A stretch of 58,717 nt of DNA, taken from positions 1 through 58,717 of the forward strand of contig NC_014749.1 in NCBI RefSeq assembly GCF_000183405.1. The letters are read 5' to 3'. Below the pieces are notes generated by a model. It searched no databases and had not been told where the DNA came from. It saw nothing but the letters and a program-made list of their open reading frames with translations. This document shows positions 51,533-58,717 of this stretch, in pieces. Made by a program: the position numbers and the translations under genes. The stretch comes from Calditerrivibrio nitroreducens DSM 19672 (GTDB lineage: Bacteria; Chrysiogenota; Deferribacteres; Deferribacterales; Calditerrivibrionaceae). The first letter of the stretch is position 1. The number at the start of each line of letters is the position of its first letter.

Positions 51533-52967
51533 AAACATAATGGTTCAGGGCACCAGTTCCAATGTGGGTAAAAGCATTATAACAGCAGGAATCTGTAGAA
51601 TGCTTGCAAATAAAGGTTACAAAGTTGCCCCTTTTAAAGCGCAAAATATGGCATTAAATTCTGGAGTGACTTTTGATGGGTTAGAAATGGGTCGAGCTCA
51701 GATATTGCAGGCTGAAGCATGCAAGATTTTACCAGATGTAAGGATGAACCCTATTTTACTAAAGCCCACAGGGGATGGTAAATCACAGATAATTAGACTT
51801 GGAAAACCTTATAAAACCGTTTCTTACAAAGACTATTATCAAATTTATGAAGAAAACCTAAAAATAGTAAAAGAAGCATTTTATTCATTATCAAAGGAGT
51901 TTGACATAATTGTATTGGAAGGGGCAGGCTCACCTGCAGAAATTAACCTCCAAAAATTTGATATAGTAAATATGAAAATGGCAGAGATTGCCCGTGCGAA
52001 GGTTTATATAGTGGGTGATATCGATAGAGGGGGTGTATTTGCTGCATTTAAGGGCACCTATGATTTAATACAGCCTCATTACAAAAAATTTGTTAAAGGG
52101 TTTATTATCAATAAATTTAGAGGGGATCTATCTCTTCTAAAACCTGGTATCGATGGGTTTAAAGATTTTTGTGACATACCGATAATAGGTGTTATTCCAT
52201 ATTTTGAGCACAATTTAGAAGATGAAGATTCGCAAAATCTTTTTACGAAGAAAAACAAAAAAAGTGGTGAAATATTATTGAATATTGGAATAATAAGATT
52301 ACCCTACATGTCTAATTTTACTGACTTCCAATGTCTTGAAAATATTGAAAAAATCAATGTAGAGTATTTTACAAAACCTGAAAACTCAGAAAGTTATGAT
52401 TTAATTATCATACCAGGTTCTAAAAATACCATCTCCGATATGGATTATCTGTTAAAAACAGGTTTTTATGAGCAGATTAAAAAATTATATGGTAAAAAAT
52501 GGATTATGGGAATTTGTGGTGGTTTTCAAATGCTTGGTAAAAAAATTATTGATAGTTTAAATGTTGAAAATAAAGGTGAAATAGAAGGATTTGGCTTTAT
52601 AGATATGATTACTGAAATGAAAGAAGAAAAAGTATTGAAAATAGGTGAATATCTACCAGCAAATGATTTCTTAAATAAAAGTATCTGTGGATATGAAATA
52701 CATCATGGGAATACGATTATTAATGATAGGGATGTAATAGATATGTTGGAAAATGAATCTTTACTCGTCTTTAATAAGGAAAAAAGAATAATTGGCACTT
52801 ATTTACATGGGATTTTTGAAAATTCTAATTTTTTACAGTTTATTTTCAACCTGTTTAACAAACAGATAGAAATAAACAAAACATATAAAGTGATAAAAGA
52901 AGAAACATTGGACAAACTTGCAAATTTAATTGAAAAGAACCTCCTTGGGGACATTATTAATGACTAA
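51528..52967 (+). CDS. cbiP: Cobyric acid synthase
   Basis: This is a glutamine-dependent amidase for the b, d, e and g side chains. VQGTSSNVGKSIITAGICRM (P-loop), FKAQNMALNSGVTFDGLEMG, and the amidotransferase nucleophile in IMGICGGFQMLGK are all present. The ATG at 51540 begins directly at MVQG, but the family normally has a few more residues, and GGGGTG lies 5 bases before an ATT at 51528 (and 17 before the ATG). I therefore place the start at that ATT (KNIMVQG), an unusual codon, overlapping the cobD stop. Confidence 0.85.
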   Translation: MKNIMVQGTSSNVGKSIITAGICRMLANKGYKVAPFKAQNMALNSGVTFDGLEMGRAQILQAEACKILPDVRMNPILLKPTGDGKSQIIRLGKPYKTVSYKDYYQIYEENLKIVKEAFYSLSKEFDIIVLEGAGSPAEINLQKFDIVNMKMAEIARAKVYIVGDIDRGGVFAAFKGTYDLIQPHYKKFVKGFIINKFRGDLSLLKPGIDGFKDFCDIPIIGVIPYFEHNLEDEDSQNLFTKKNKKSGEILLNIGIIRLPYMSNFTDFQCLENIEKINVEYFTKPENSESYDLIIIPGSKNTISDMDYLLKTGFYEQIKKLYGKKWIMGICGGFQMLGKKIIDSLNVENKGEIEGFGFIDMITEMKEEKVLKIGEYLPANDFLNKSICGYEIHHGNTIINDRDVIDMLENESLLVFNKEKRIIGTYLHGIFENSNFLQFIFNLFNKQIEINKTYKVIKEETLDKLANLIEKNLLGDIIND

Positions 52968-53907
52968 CATATTGGTGTTAGCAATTCTGATAGATATAGT
53001 CTTTGGTGAGCTACCAAATAAAATCCATCCTGTGGCAATTATCGGTAAGTTAATATCAGTGTATGAGAATATTTTTTACAACCTCAAAAACAAATTTTTA
53101 GGTGGTTTTCTACTGTTCATCTCAACACATATTACAATAATTACTGTCATCTTTTTCCTGTTAAAGATTTTAAAATCAAATTATCTACTATTTCCCCTTA
53201 AGGTCTTTATTGTATACTCTTTAATTTCTGTTAGGGGGATGATAGACCATGCAATGAAAATTTATCAAGCTTTATCGATTGACATCAATTTAGCAAAAGA
53301 AAATTTGAAACTAATTGTTAGCAGAGATGTAGACGCAATGAACGAACAGGATATTATAAAATCATCGATTGAATCCATAGCAGAAAATTTCTGTGACGCT
53401 TTTTTTGCGCCTATTTTTTATGGAGTAATTTTTGGTATTTATGGTATTATTTTTTATAGAGTTACAAACACATTGGATGCGATGGTTGGGTATAAAAATG
53501 AAAAATATATGGAATTTGGTAAATTTTCTGCCAGAAGCGATGATATTCTAAACTTTATACCAGCAAGATTACAGTTGATTATTTTATTGCCAGTTTCACA
53601 AATTTTATTCAAAAATGGATTAAACTCATTGGAAATCTATAAAAAATTCAGAAATACATTATCAAGCCCAAACTCAGGATGTGGAATATCCCTTTTTGCA
53701 GGAGCACTAAATATAACTCTTGGAGGGGATACATATTATTTTGGCAAATTAGTAAATAAACCATTGATAACAGGTGGTGGCGATTTACTTACAAAACAAA
53801 AACTCCTGGATGCCATTTTCCTATATTTGTATAGTGCAATTTTTACTGTATTGCTTATTATTATTTTTCAATTATTATGGAGTCAAAATGTTCCCTTTAA
53901 TCTTTAA
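52960..53907 (+). CDS. cbiB: Adenosylcobinamide-phosphate synthase
   Basis: This 315-residue membrane enzyme joins aminopropanol (phosphate) to cobyric acid. Signatures are ILIDIVFGELPNKIHPVAII, RGMIDHAMKIYQAL, IESIAENFCDAFFAPIFYGV, RVTNTLDAMVGYKNEKY and FSARSDDILNFIPARL. Four or five transmembrane segments are evident. I start at ATG 52960, overlapping cbiP; upstream codons belong to cbiP in another frame. Confidence 0.92.
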   Translation: MTNILVLAILIDIVFGELPNKIHPVAIIGKLISVYENIFYNLKNKFLGGFLLFISTHITIITVIFFLLKILKSNYLLFPLKVFIVYSLISVRGMIDHAMKIYQALSIDINLAKENLKLIVSRDVDAMNEQDIIKSSIESIAENFCDAFFAPIFYGVIFGIYGIIFYRVTNTLDAMVGYKNEKYMEFGKFSARSDDILNFIPARLQLIILLPVSQILFKNGLNSLEIYKKFRNTLSSPNSGCGISLFAGALNITLGGDTYYFGKLVNKPLITGGGDLLTKQKLLDAIFLYLYSAIFTVLLIIIFQLLWSQNVPFNL

Positions 53908-54343
53908 ATTATCTGATAAGAAATTACTTTTTATAGGCGGTGGAAATATTGCAAAAAGAAAACTTTTATCTATTTTGAATCAATCAAACCCTGAAGTGAC
54001 AATAATTTCCAAAGAATTACATCCGGATATAAAAAAGCTTTTATCAACGAATAAGATAACCTGGATAAAGTCAAGCTTTAAAGAGGAATTATTAAAACAA
54101 AAATACGATTTAGCTTTTATCTGCACAGATGATAAAGAATTAAATACAAAAGCAGCTTTAATTTTAAAAAAGATAGGAACTCCCACAAATATATGTGACA
54201 ACAAAGAGTTATCAGATTTTTTTACTCCAGCAATTGTTTCTCAAGACGACATTATTATTTCAATCTCAACAAAAGGGAAATCGCCAGCTTTTGCAAAACA
54301 GTTAAAAGAGGTAATATCAAAAACCTTAAAAGAGTTAAAATGA
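53888..54343 (+). CDS. Precorrin-2 dehydrogenase (SirC/CysG N-domain type)
   Basis: This 151-residue protein covers the NAD-dependent precorrin-2 dehydrogenase domain: LLFIGGGNIAKRKLLSIL, the central strand VTIISKEL, LAFICTDDKELNTKAAL and NICDNKELSDFFTPAIVSQD. It oxidises precorrin-2 to sirohydrochlorin, the CbiK substrate. The start ATG 53888 has GGAG five bases before it. It lacks the C-terminal methylase of full CysG, which CobA supplies. Confidence 0.88.
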   Translation: MFPLIFKLSDKKLLFIGGGNIAKRKLLSILNQSNPEVTIISKELHPDIKKLLSTNKITWIKSSFKEELLKQKYDLAFICTDDKELNTKAALILKKIGTPTNICDNKELSDFFTPAIVSQDDIIISISTKGKSPAFAKQLKEVISKTLKELK

Positions 54344-55314
54344 AAACAGGGATAACAACAGGCACAGCAGCAACAGCAGCAGCTAAAGGCGCTTTAATCT
54401 ATAAATTGACTGGAAAAATTGAGAAAGAGGTGGAAGTAATTTTACCTTATGGGTGCTCTATAAAAATTCCTCTAATTTTTAAAAATAATCTTGTGGGTGT
54501 AAAAAAATGGAGTGGAGATGACCCTGATGTCACAGATGGGATTGAGATTTTTGCATCTGTAAGGATGTTGAATGAAAACCGAATTATAATAAAAGGTGGA
54601 GAAGGTGTAGGTATTGTTACGAAACCTGGTTTACAGATACCTGTTGGTGAGGCCGCAATAAATCCAGTCCCCAAAAAAATGATAGAAAAAAATTTAAAAA
54701 CTCTTTTAGACAATAATCAAGGAGTAGAAGTTACAATTATTGTGCCAGAGGGGAGAGAAATTGCTAAAAATACCTTTAATAAGAGGCTTGGAATAATAGA
54801 TGGCATATCTATCATCGGGACAACTGGAATTGTGAAACCGATGAGTGTCGATGCCTTGATTGAAAGTTTTAAATGTGAAATTGATGTCTTGATTGCACAA
54901 AGATACAATTTTTTGTGGATAGTTCCTGGAAATATTGGGGAAAAATGTTTATTACAAGAGAATATTACGCCATCGGTTATGGTGAGTAACTATTTTAAAG
55001 AGTCTTTCGAGTATCTTAAAGATAGAAATATCAATGAGATAGGTGTAGCAGGACATCCAGGTAAAATAGCAAAGCTTGCCATGGGGTATTTTAATACGCA
55101 TTCTAAAAATTCACCTCAGGCAAACCGATTTGTAAAAGAAGTTTTAAATATCAATCACGATTTTAATACAATAGAAGAGCTGTGTAACAGCTATTCGTTT
55201 GATAAGATAGCTTATTTAGTTAGCAAAAAAATAAAAGAAAAATTTGATTTTACAAAAGTATCGGTAAAATTATTTGATATGAAATGCAACAAAGTAGGAG
55301 AATATCTTGAATAA
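54340..55314 (+). CDS. cbiD: Cobalt-precorrin-5B C1-methyltransferase
   Basis: This is a 324-residue CbiD with the typical start TGITTGTAATAAAKGALIYK, then KWSGDDPDVTDGIEIFASV, GGEGVGIVTKPGLQIPVGEA and GIIDGISIIGTTGIVKPMS, and VAGHPGKIAKLAMGYFNTHS near the end. It overlaps its neighbour by 4 bases. Confidence 0.95.
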   Translation: MKTGITTGTAATAAAKGALIYKLTGKIEKEVEVILPYGCSIKIPLIFKNNLVGVKKWSGDDPDVTDGIEIFASVRMLNENRIIIKGGEGVGIVTKPGLQIPVGEAAINPVPKKMIEKNLKTLLDNNQGVEVTIIVPEGREIAKNTFNKRLGIIDGISIIGTTGIVKPMSVDALIESFKCEIDVLIAQRYNFLWIVPGNIGEKCLLQENITPSVMVSNYFKESFEYLKDRNINEIGVAGHPGKIAKLAMGYFNTHSKNSPQANRFVKEVLNINHDFNTIEELCNSYSFDKIAYLVSKKIKEKFDFTKVSVKLFDMKCNKVGEYLE

Positions 55315-55945
55315 AAATATTTATATAATCTCTGCTGGTTGTGGTAGCAAAGACTATCTTACATTAAGAGCATTTGAAACTGCTAAAAAAGTTGATTTTT
55401 TGATAGGTGCAGAAAGGTTTAAAGATCTCTTCCCGGATAAAAAGTATATAATTTTAAATAATCTCATAAAAGATACCATCAACATATTAGAGAATGAAAA
55501 AGAGAAAATTGTGGGTGTTGTTGTATCAGGTGATGCTGGCTTCTTCTCTTTGGCTAAAATAATTTATAAAAAATTCAAAAACAGAATAATCGAGGTAATA
55601 CCTGGTATTTCCAGTATGCAGCTTGGTATGGCAAGAATGTTTAAAACATATGAAAGTATTGAGTTTTTCTCATTACACGGTAGAAATATCCCAATTGAAA
55701 ATTTTGAAAAAAAGATAGATAAATGTTTACAGCAAAAAAAAGATCTTTATGTATTAGATGATAAAAATAAACAATTTTTCGAGTTGTTATCCAGATCGAA
55801 AGAGATTTTAAGCCTTTTCGATATTTATATTTTAAACAATCTCGGTTTACCAGATGAGACTATATATAAATTAAAAACTATAAATGATTTAAATAATATA
55901 AAATTAGAATTATATTCTATCTATCTGGAGGTAAGAAATAAATGA
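55307..55945 (+). CDS. cbiE: Cobalt-precorrin-7 C5-methyltransferase
   Basis: This is a 212-residue methylase with ISAGCGSKDYLTLRAFETAK, DFLIGAERFKDLFPDKKY, VVSGDAGFFSLAKIIYKKF and VIPGISSMQLGMARM. TTG start with AGGAG six bases upstream, overlapping cbiD. In most anaerobic clusters CbiT, which methylates C15 and decarboxylates, is adjacent or fused; here neither fusion nor separate gene is seen. Confidence 0.9.
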   Translation: MNKNIYIISAGCGSKDYLTLRAFETAKKVDFLIGAERFKDLFPDKKYIILNNLIKDTINILENEKEKIVGVVVSGDAGFFSLAKIIYKKFKNRIIEVIPGISSMQLGMARMFKTYESIEFFSLHGRNIPIENFEKKIDKCLQQKKDLYVLDDKNKQFFELLSRSKEILSLFDIYILNNLGLPDETIYKLKTINDLNNIKLELYSIYLEVRNK

Positions 55946-56637
55946 ACAAAGTTTTTTTTATAGGTGCAGGTCCTGGAGATCCTGAATTAATTACTGTAAA
56001 AGGGATGAAAATACTTACTAAATCAGATATTATAATCTATGCGGGTTCACTGGTAAATAAACAAATTCTGGAGTATGCACCAGCAGGCTGTAAAATTTAT
56101 GATTCTTCAAAAATGAATTTAACGCAGATTATAGAAATAATAGAAAGACACCATCTTGAAGGAAAAGTTATTGCACGATTGCACACAGGTGACCCTTCAA
56201 TTTATGGTGCAATATATGAACAGATGTTAGAACTTGATAAAAGAGGTATCCCTTATGAGATTATACCAGGGGTAACAGCACTATTTGCAGCAGCAGCAAA
56301 ACTAAAAATAGAGCTAACAGCCCCTGAAATTTCACAAACATTGACTATTTCAAGAGTTGAAGGGAAAACAGCGGTTCCGCAAACAGAATCATTAGATTTA
56401 CTTACAAAGCATGGTGGAACATTTTCTTTTTATCTATCAGCTTCTAATGCAGAGAGGATAAAGGAGACTTTTTTAAAAAATGGGTGGAAGGAAAATACCC
56501 CGGTTGCAATATGTTATAAAATTTGCTGGGATGATGAAAAGATTTTAAATACCACTTTGGGTGGTTTAGTTAACACACTCAAAGAGAATAACATTAAAAA
56601 ACCATACTCTTATTATAATTGGCAAGATTTTGGATAG
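55942..56637 (+). CDS. cbiF: Cobalt-precorrin-4 C11-methyltransferase
   Basis: This is a 231-residue CbiF: VFFIGAGPGDPELITVKGMK, IIIYAGSLVNKQILEYAP, ARLHTGDPSIYGAIYEQM and IIPGVTALFAAAAKLKIELT, with the YAGSLV and RLHTGDPS signatures that set it apart from the other methylases. ATGA overlap with cbiE. Confidence 0.95.
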   Translation: MNKVFFIGAGPGDPELITVKGMKILTKSDIIIYAGSLVNKQILEYAPAGCKIYDSSKMNLTQIIEIIERHHLEGKVIARLHTGDPSIYGAIYEQMLELDKRGIPYEIIPGVTALFAAAAKLKIELTAPEISQTLTISRVEGKTAVPQTESLDLLTKHGGTFSFYLSASNAERIKETFLKNGWKENTPVAICYKICWDDEKILNTTLGGLVNTLKENNIKKPYSYYNWQDFG

Positions 56638-56684
56638 AAGTAGTATAGTTAAATATTCAAAGTTATACGATGAGGATTTTGAAC

Positions 56685-57470
56685 ATGGATACAGAAAAAA
56701 AGATTGCAGTAATAGCAATAACTGAAAAAGGGGCATTATTAGCTAACAAAATATCTGATGAACTAAATGGGATTTTATTTTTACCCGAAAAATTTCGGGG
56801 AAGGATTAAAGCTACTTATTTTCAAGAATTACAAGAGATTTGTAAATTCTGTTTTGATAATTTCAAGGGTATTATAGCAGTGATGGCACAAGGGATTGTT
56901 ACAAGGATGATAAATGGGCTCATCAAAAGCAAATATACTGATCCTGCTGTAGTGGTTTGTGATGAGGTGGGTAGATTTTCTATCAGTATGCTATCTGGGC
57001 ATGAAGGTGGGGCAAACGAGCTAACCTTTCTGGTAAGCTCAATTACAGGTGCAGAGCCAGTGATAACTACAGCAAGCGAGGCAAATAAAATTTATGTGGT
57101 GGGTATAGGCTGTAGAAAAGGGGTAGATAAGCAGACTGTTGTTGAAGCAATTTCTTATTGTTCAAAATTAGCTAATATTTCTATAAATGACATAAGGGTC
57201 ATTGTTTCCTGCTGGCACAAAAAGAATGAAACAGGTTTGATCGAAGCTGCAAAAGAGTTAAATTGCTATCTTAGATTTTTACCAAAAGAGATATATAATA
57301 ATGAGTTATACTGTTTTAAAGAATCAACAGCCAAAAAATATTTAGGGATTAAAAGTGTAGCTGAGCCATCAGCTTTACTTGCTGCACGAAATCCTATTTT
57401 AGTTTTAAACAAAACCATTTTTAATGGTGTTACTATAGCAATTGCAAAGGAGAATTTAATAAATGGGTAA
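56685..57470 (+). CDS. cbiG: Cobalt-precorrin-5A hydrolase
   Basis: This 261-residue CbiG opens the lactone and releases acetaldehyde. It has IAVIAITEKGALLANKISDE, GIIAVMAQGIVTRMINGLIK, VVVCDEVGRFSISMLSGHEG and VGIGCRKGVDKQTVVEAI. I choose ATG 56685 (GAGG ahead) over the ATG five codons earlier, which has no ribosome binding site. It is shorter than the longest family members but complete. Confidence 0.93.
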   Translation: MDTEKKIAVIAITEKGALLANKISDELNGILFLPEKFRGRIKATYFQELQEICKFCFDNFKGIIAVMAQGIVTRMINGLIKSKYTDPAVVVCDEVGRFSISMLSGHEGGANELTFLVSSITGAEPVITTASEANKIYVVGIGCRKGVDKQTVVEAISYCSKLANISINDIRVIVSCWHKKNETGLIEAAKELNCYLRFLPKEIYNNELYCFKESTAKKYLGIKSVAEPSALLAARNPILVLNKTIFNGVTIAIAKENLING

Positions 57471-58194
57471 ATTATTTGTGGTAGGTATTGGCCCTGGCAA
57501 ACATGACCTTATAACCAGAAGAGGATTAGACGCTATTTTATCAAGTGATTTAATCTGCGGCTATAACAAATATATCGAACTGCTTGACTCTTTAGTTTGT
57601 AATAAACCTATCTTTTCAAATGGTATGAAAGGGGAAATAGAAAGGGTTAAGTTTGCAATAGACAAAGCAAAATCTGGCAAAACAGTATCTTTAGTATGTG
57701 GTGGAGATTCATCTCTTTATGCTTTAGCGTCACTTGTTTTTGAGTTATGTGACGATTTTGAAAATATCGAAATTATACCAGGCATCACAGCTGCTTTATC
57801 AGCCAGTACAAAACTTGGTGCCCCAATCTGTGAAGATTTGGTAATCCTTTCACTATCTGATTTACTTACCCCTTTTGAAATCATAAAAAAAAGGGTAGAC
57901 GCTATAAATATTGGTGATTTTGTAACAGCAATTTACAATCCTAAAAGTCAAAAAAGGGATAAGTATTTAAAAGAAGTATTGGAATCATTCTATCAACAAA
58001 GGGGTGATTTAATTTGCGGTATAGTAAAAAACTGTGATAGAGATGATGAACTTGTAAAAATTACAAAAATTACCGACTTTGACTATGACATCGTGGATAT
58101 GTCAACTGTAGTGATTGTTGGCAACACTAAAAGCTATATAAAAAATGATAAAATGATAACCCCCCGAGGCTACTTAATAAAATATAACAGATAG
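57463..58194 (+). CDS. cbiH: Cobalt-factor III C17-methyltransferase (ring contraction)
   Basis: This 243-residue CbiH methylates C17 with ring contraction. It has VVGIGPGKHDLITRRGLDAI, VSLVCGGDSSLYALASLVFE, IEIIPGITAALSASTKLGAP and AIYNPKSQKRDKYLKEVLES. It overlaps cbiG by 8 bases and is the last gene of the operon. No clear terminator with a T run follows. Confidence 0.95.
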   Translation: MGKLFVVGIGPGKHDLITRRGLDAILSSDLICGYNKYIELLDSLVCNKPIFSNGMKGEIERVKFAIDKAKSGKTVSLVCGGDSSLYALASLVFELCDDFENIEIIPGITAALSASTKLGAPICEDLVILSLSDLLTPFEIIKKRVDAINIGDFVTAIYNPKSQKRDKYLKEVLESFYQQRGDLICGIVKNCDRDDELVKITKITDFDYDIVDMSTVVIVGNTKSYIKNDKMITPRGYLIKYNR

Positions 58195-58217
58195 TTATAC
58201 TTACTTCCCTACTGCAT

Positions 58218-58357
58218 TTAAAAATACTCTTTGTCGAGAATGCGGTATTGGAAGGATTATAAAAGCTCTTTGATCTGATACTATCGAATAATTCTAAATT
58301 GGCAATGGTTCTTGCTATCTTCAATAATCTGTGAATAGCTTTTGCTGATAAACCCAT
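58218..58357 (-). pseudogene. ComM/YifB (Mg-chelatase-like) C-terminal remnant
   Basis: On the minus strand the residues GLSAKAIHRLLKIARTIANL match the end of the ComM/YifB AAA+ protein. In a shifted frame the expected final residues QYRILDKEYF and a stop follow (58250-58218). A frameshift and a stop lie between. The rest of the gene is absent upstream, so only about 50 codons remain. It is chromosomal-type sequence carried onto this molecule. Confidence 0.8.
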
Positions 58358-58414
58358 CTTTGTTATTGTATAGTATGAAAAAAGTGTAGAGATTATGCTT
58401 TAAAAGGTGAATAA

Positions 58415-58624
58415 CTGGCATTCCCCCATTTTTACGATTAGTTCTTGATTTTCAATAAGTTATACTTGTAAAAGCCTTAGAATAAAACGTTGAAACGTTG
58501 AAAAGTTAGAACGAATAAACGTTAGAACGTTTAAACGTTGAACATAGAACATTGAACGTTGAACTTAGAACGTAGAACGTTGAACCTTGAACTTATTTTA
58601 GGGTGCAAAGATGGGGGAGGGCAG
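58415..58624 (+). mobile_element. Small TIR element, copy 4 (complete)
   Basis: CTGGCATTCCCCCATTTTTA at the left, the conserved block TTTTCAATAAGTTATACTTG and TAAAAGCC, a long minisatellite (58484-58594; TTGAAACG, TTAGAACG, TTTAAACG, TTGAACA and similar), then TTTTAGGGTGCAAAGATGGG and GGAGGGCAG at the right. It is the best template for the family: 210 bases with no coding capacity. No flanking duplication is visible. Confidence 0.75.
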
Positions 58625-58717
58625 AAGAGATTCTGTCTGTAAGTTTATGATTATTGTAATATACTTTGTAGAAATGATAAAAATATTTGCTGACAACAAA
58701 TTGCAAATCTAAATACT

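Noticed and set aside
1-58717. tRNA or rRNA genes
   Set aside because: I saw no cloverleaf-like segment with a recognisable T-loop (GGTTCGAAT-type) and no rRNA sequence; a tRNA scan would settle this.

Overview
The window is AT-rich bacterial DNA that reads like one complete plasmid, or most of one. The 25.2-28.6 kb segment has a partition pair (ParA, ParB) behind a DnaA-like initiator, with iteron-type repeats next to it. A tyrosine recombinase suited to dimer resolution lies nearby. There are no rRNA or tRNA genes and no housekeeping genes. Codon usage, a periplasmic CbiK, a Sel1/Hcp-like secreted protein and a B12-importer lipoprotein-type BtuF point to a Gram-negative, low-GC anaerobe, for example Deferribacteres. 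My unchecked recollection is that Calditerrivibrio nitroreducens carries a plasmid of about this size; treat that as a hint only.

Layout. 0-1 kb: a repeat module, a broken DUF350 membrane gene and a small two-helix membrane protein. 1.1-7.7 kb (minus strand): a decayed right-handed beta-helix gene and three different dynamin-like GTPases in one operon. 7.7-11.1 kb: an IS200/IS605 element (TnpA+TnpB) inside a small gene, a zinc-ribbon protein, and an IS256 remnant split by a small terminal-inverted-repeat element with a clear 10-bp target duplication. 11.1-24 kb: an AAA-ATPase/PD-(D/E)XK (DUF1703-type) gene; an intact operon of beta-helix protein, Ycf46-like AAA+ ATPase and two small proteins; a truncated and a frameshifted second and third DUF1703 copy; an HTH protein, a small protein and a divergent tyrosine recombinase; and a DUF4143-type ATPase. 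24.2-28.9 kb: a Sel1 protein, parB, parA, the dnaA-like gene and the presumed origin. 28.9-33.4 kb: a second IS200/IS605, an intact IS256-family element, and a cas-less CRISPR array of 6 repeats. 33.5-36.9 kb: small proteins, a methyltransferase plus HNH endonuclease (restriction-modification), and a glycosyltransferase remnant. 36.9-40.9 kb: a transposase fragment with its terminal repeat and two more DUF1703 genes. 40.9-42.5 kb: an ABC-2 exporter. 42.5-58.2 kb: a promoter, a cobalamin riboswitch and an 18-gene anaerobic corrin operon (cbiA to cbiH) with a BtuCDF importer inside it. The right edge holds a frameshifted ComM/YifB tail and another small TIR element.

How it fits together. The cobalamin operon carries most enzymes from uroporphyrinogen III to cobinamide phosphate. 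The CbiT decarboxylase and the late steps (adenosylation, CobU/S/T/C) are not here and would have to come from the chromosome. The remaining accessory load looks like a defence island: dynamin trio, beta-helix/AAA+ operon, DUF1703 family, restriction-modification, CRISPR array, DUF4143 ATPase. One family of small TIR elements recurs. Most copies contain degenerate 7-8 bp minisatellites (consensus near TTGAACG), and members lie just upstream of four of the accessory operons. The same minisatellite frames every DUF1703 gene. The transposase fragment at 37.0 kb carries the same terminal repeat and may be what is left of the autonomous parent.

The strongest candidates for undescribed biology are the beta-helix/Ycf46/small-protein operon (12.9-17.3 kb), the three-dynamin operon whose 3' end runs into a decayed member of the same beta-helix family (1.2-7.7 kb), and the transposable-element/minisatellite cassette architecture that links them.
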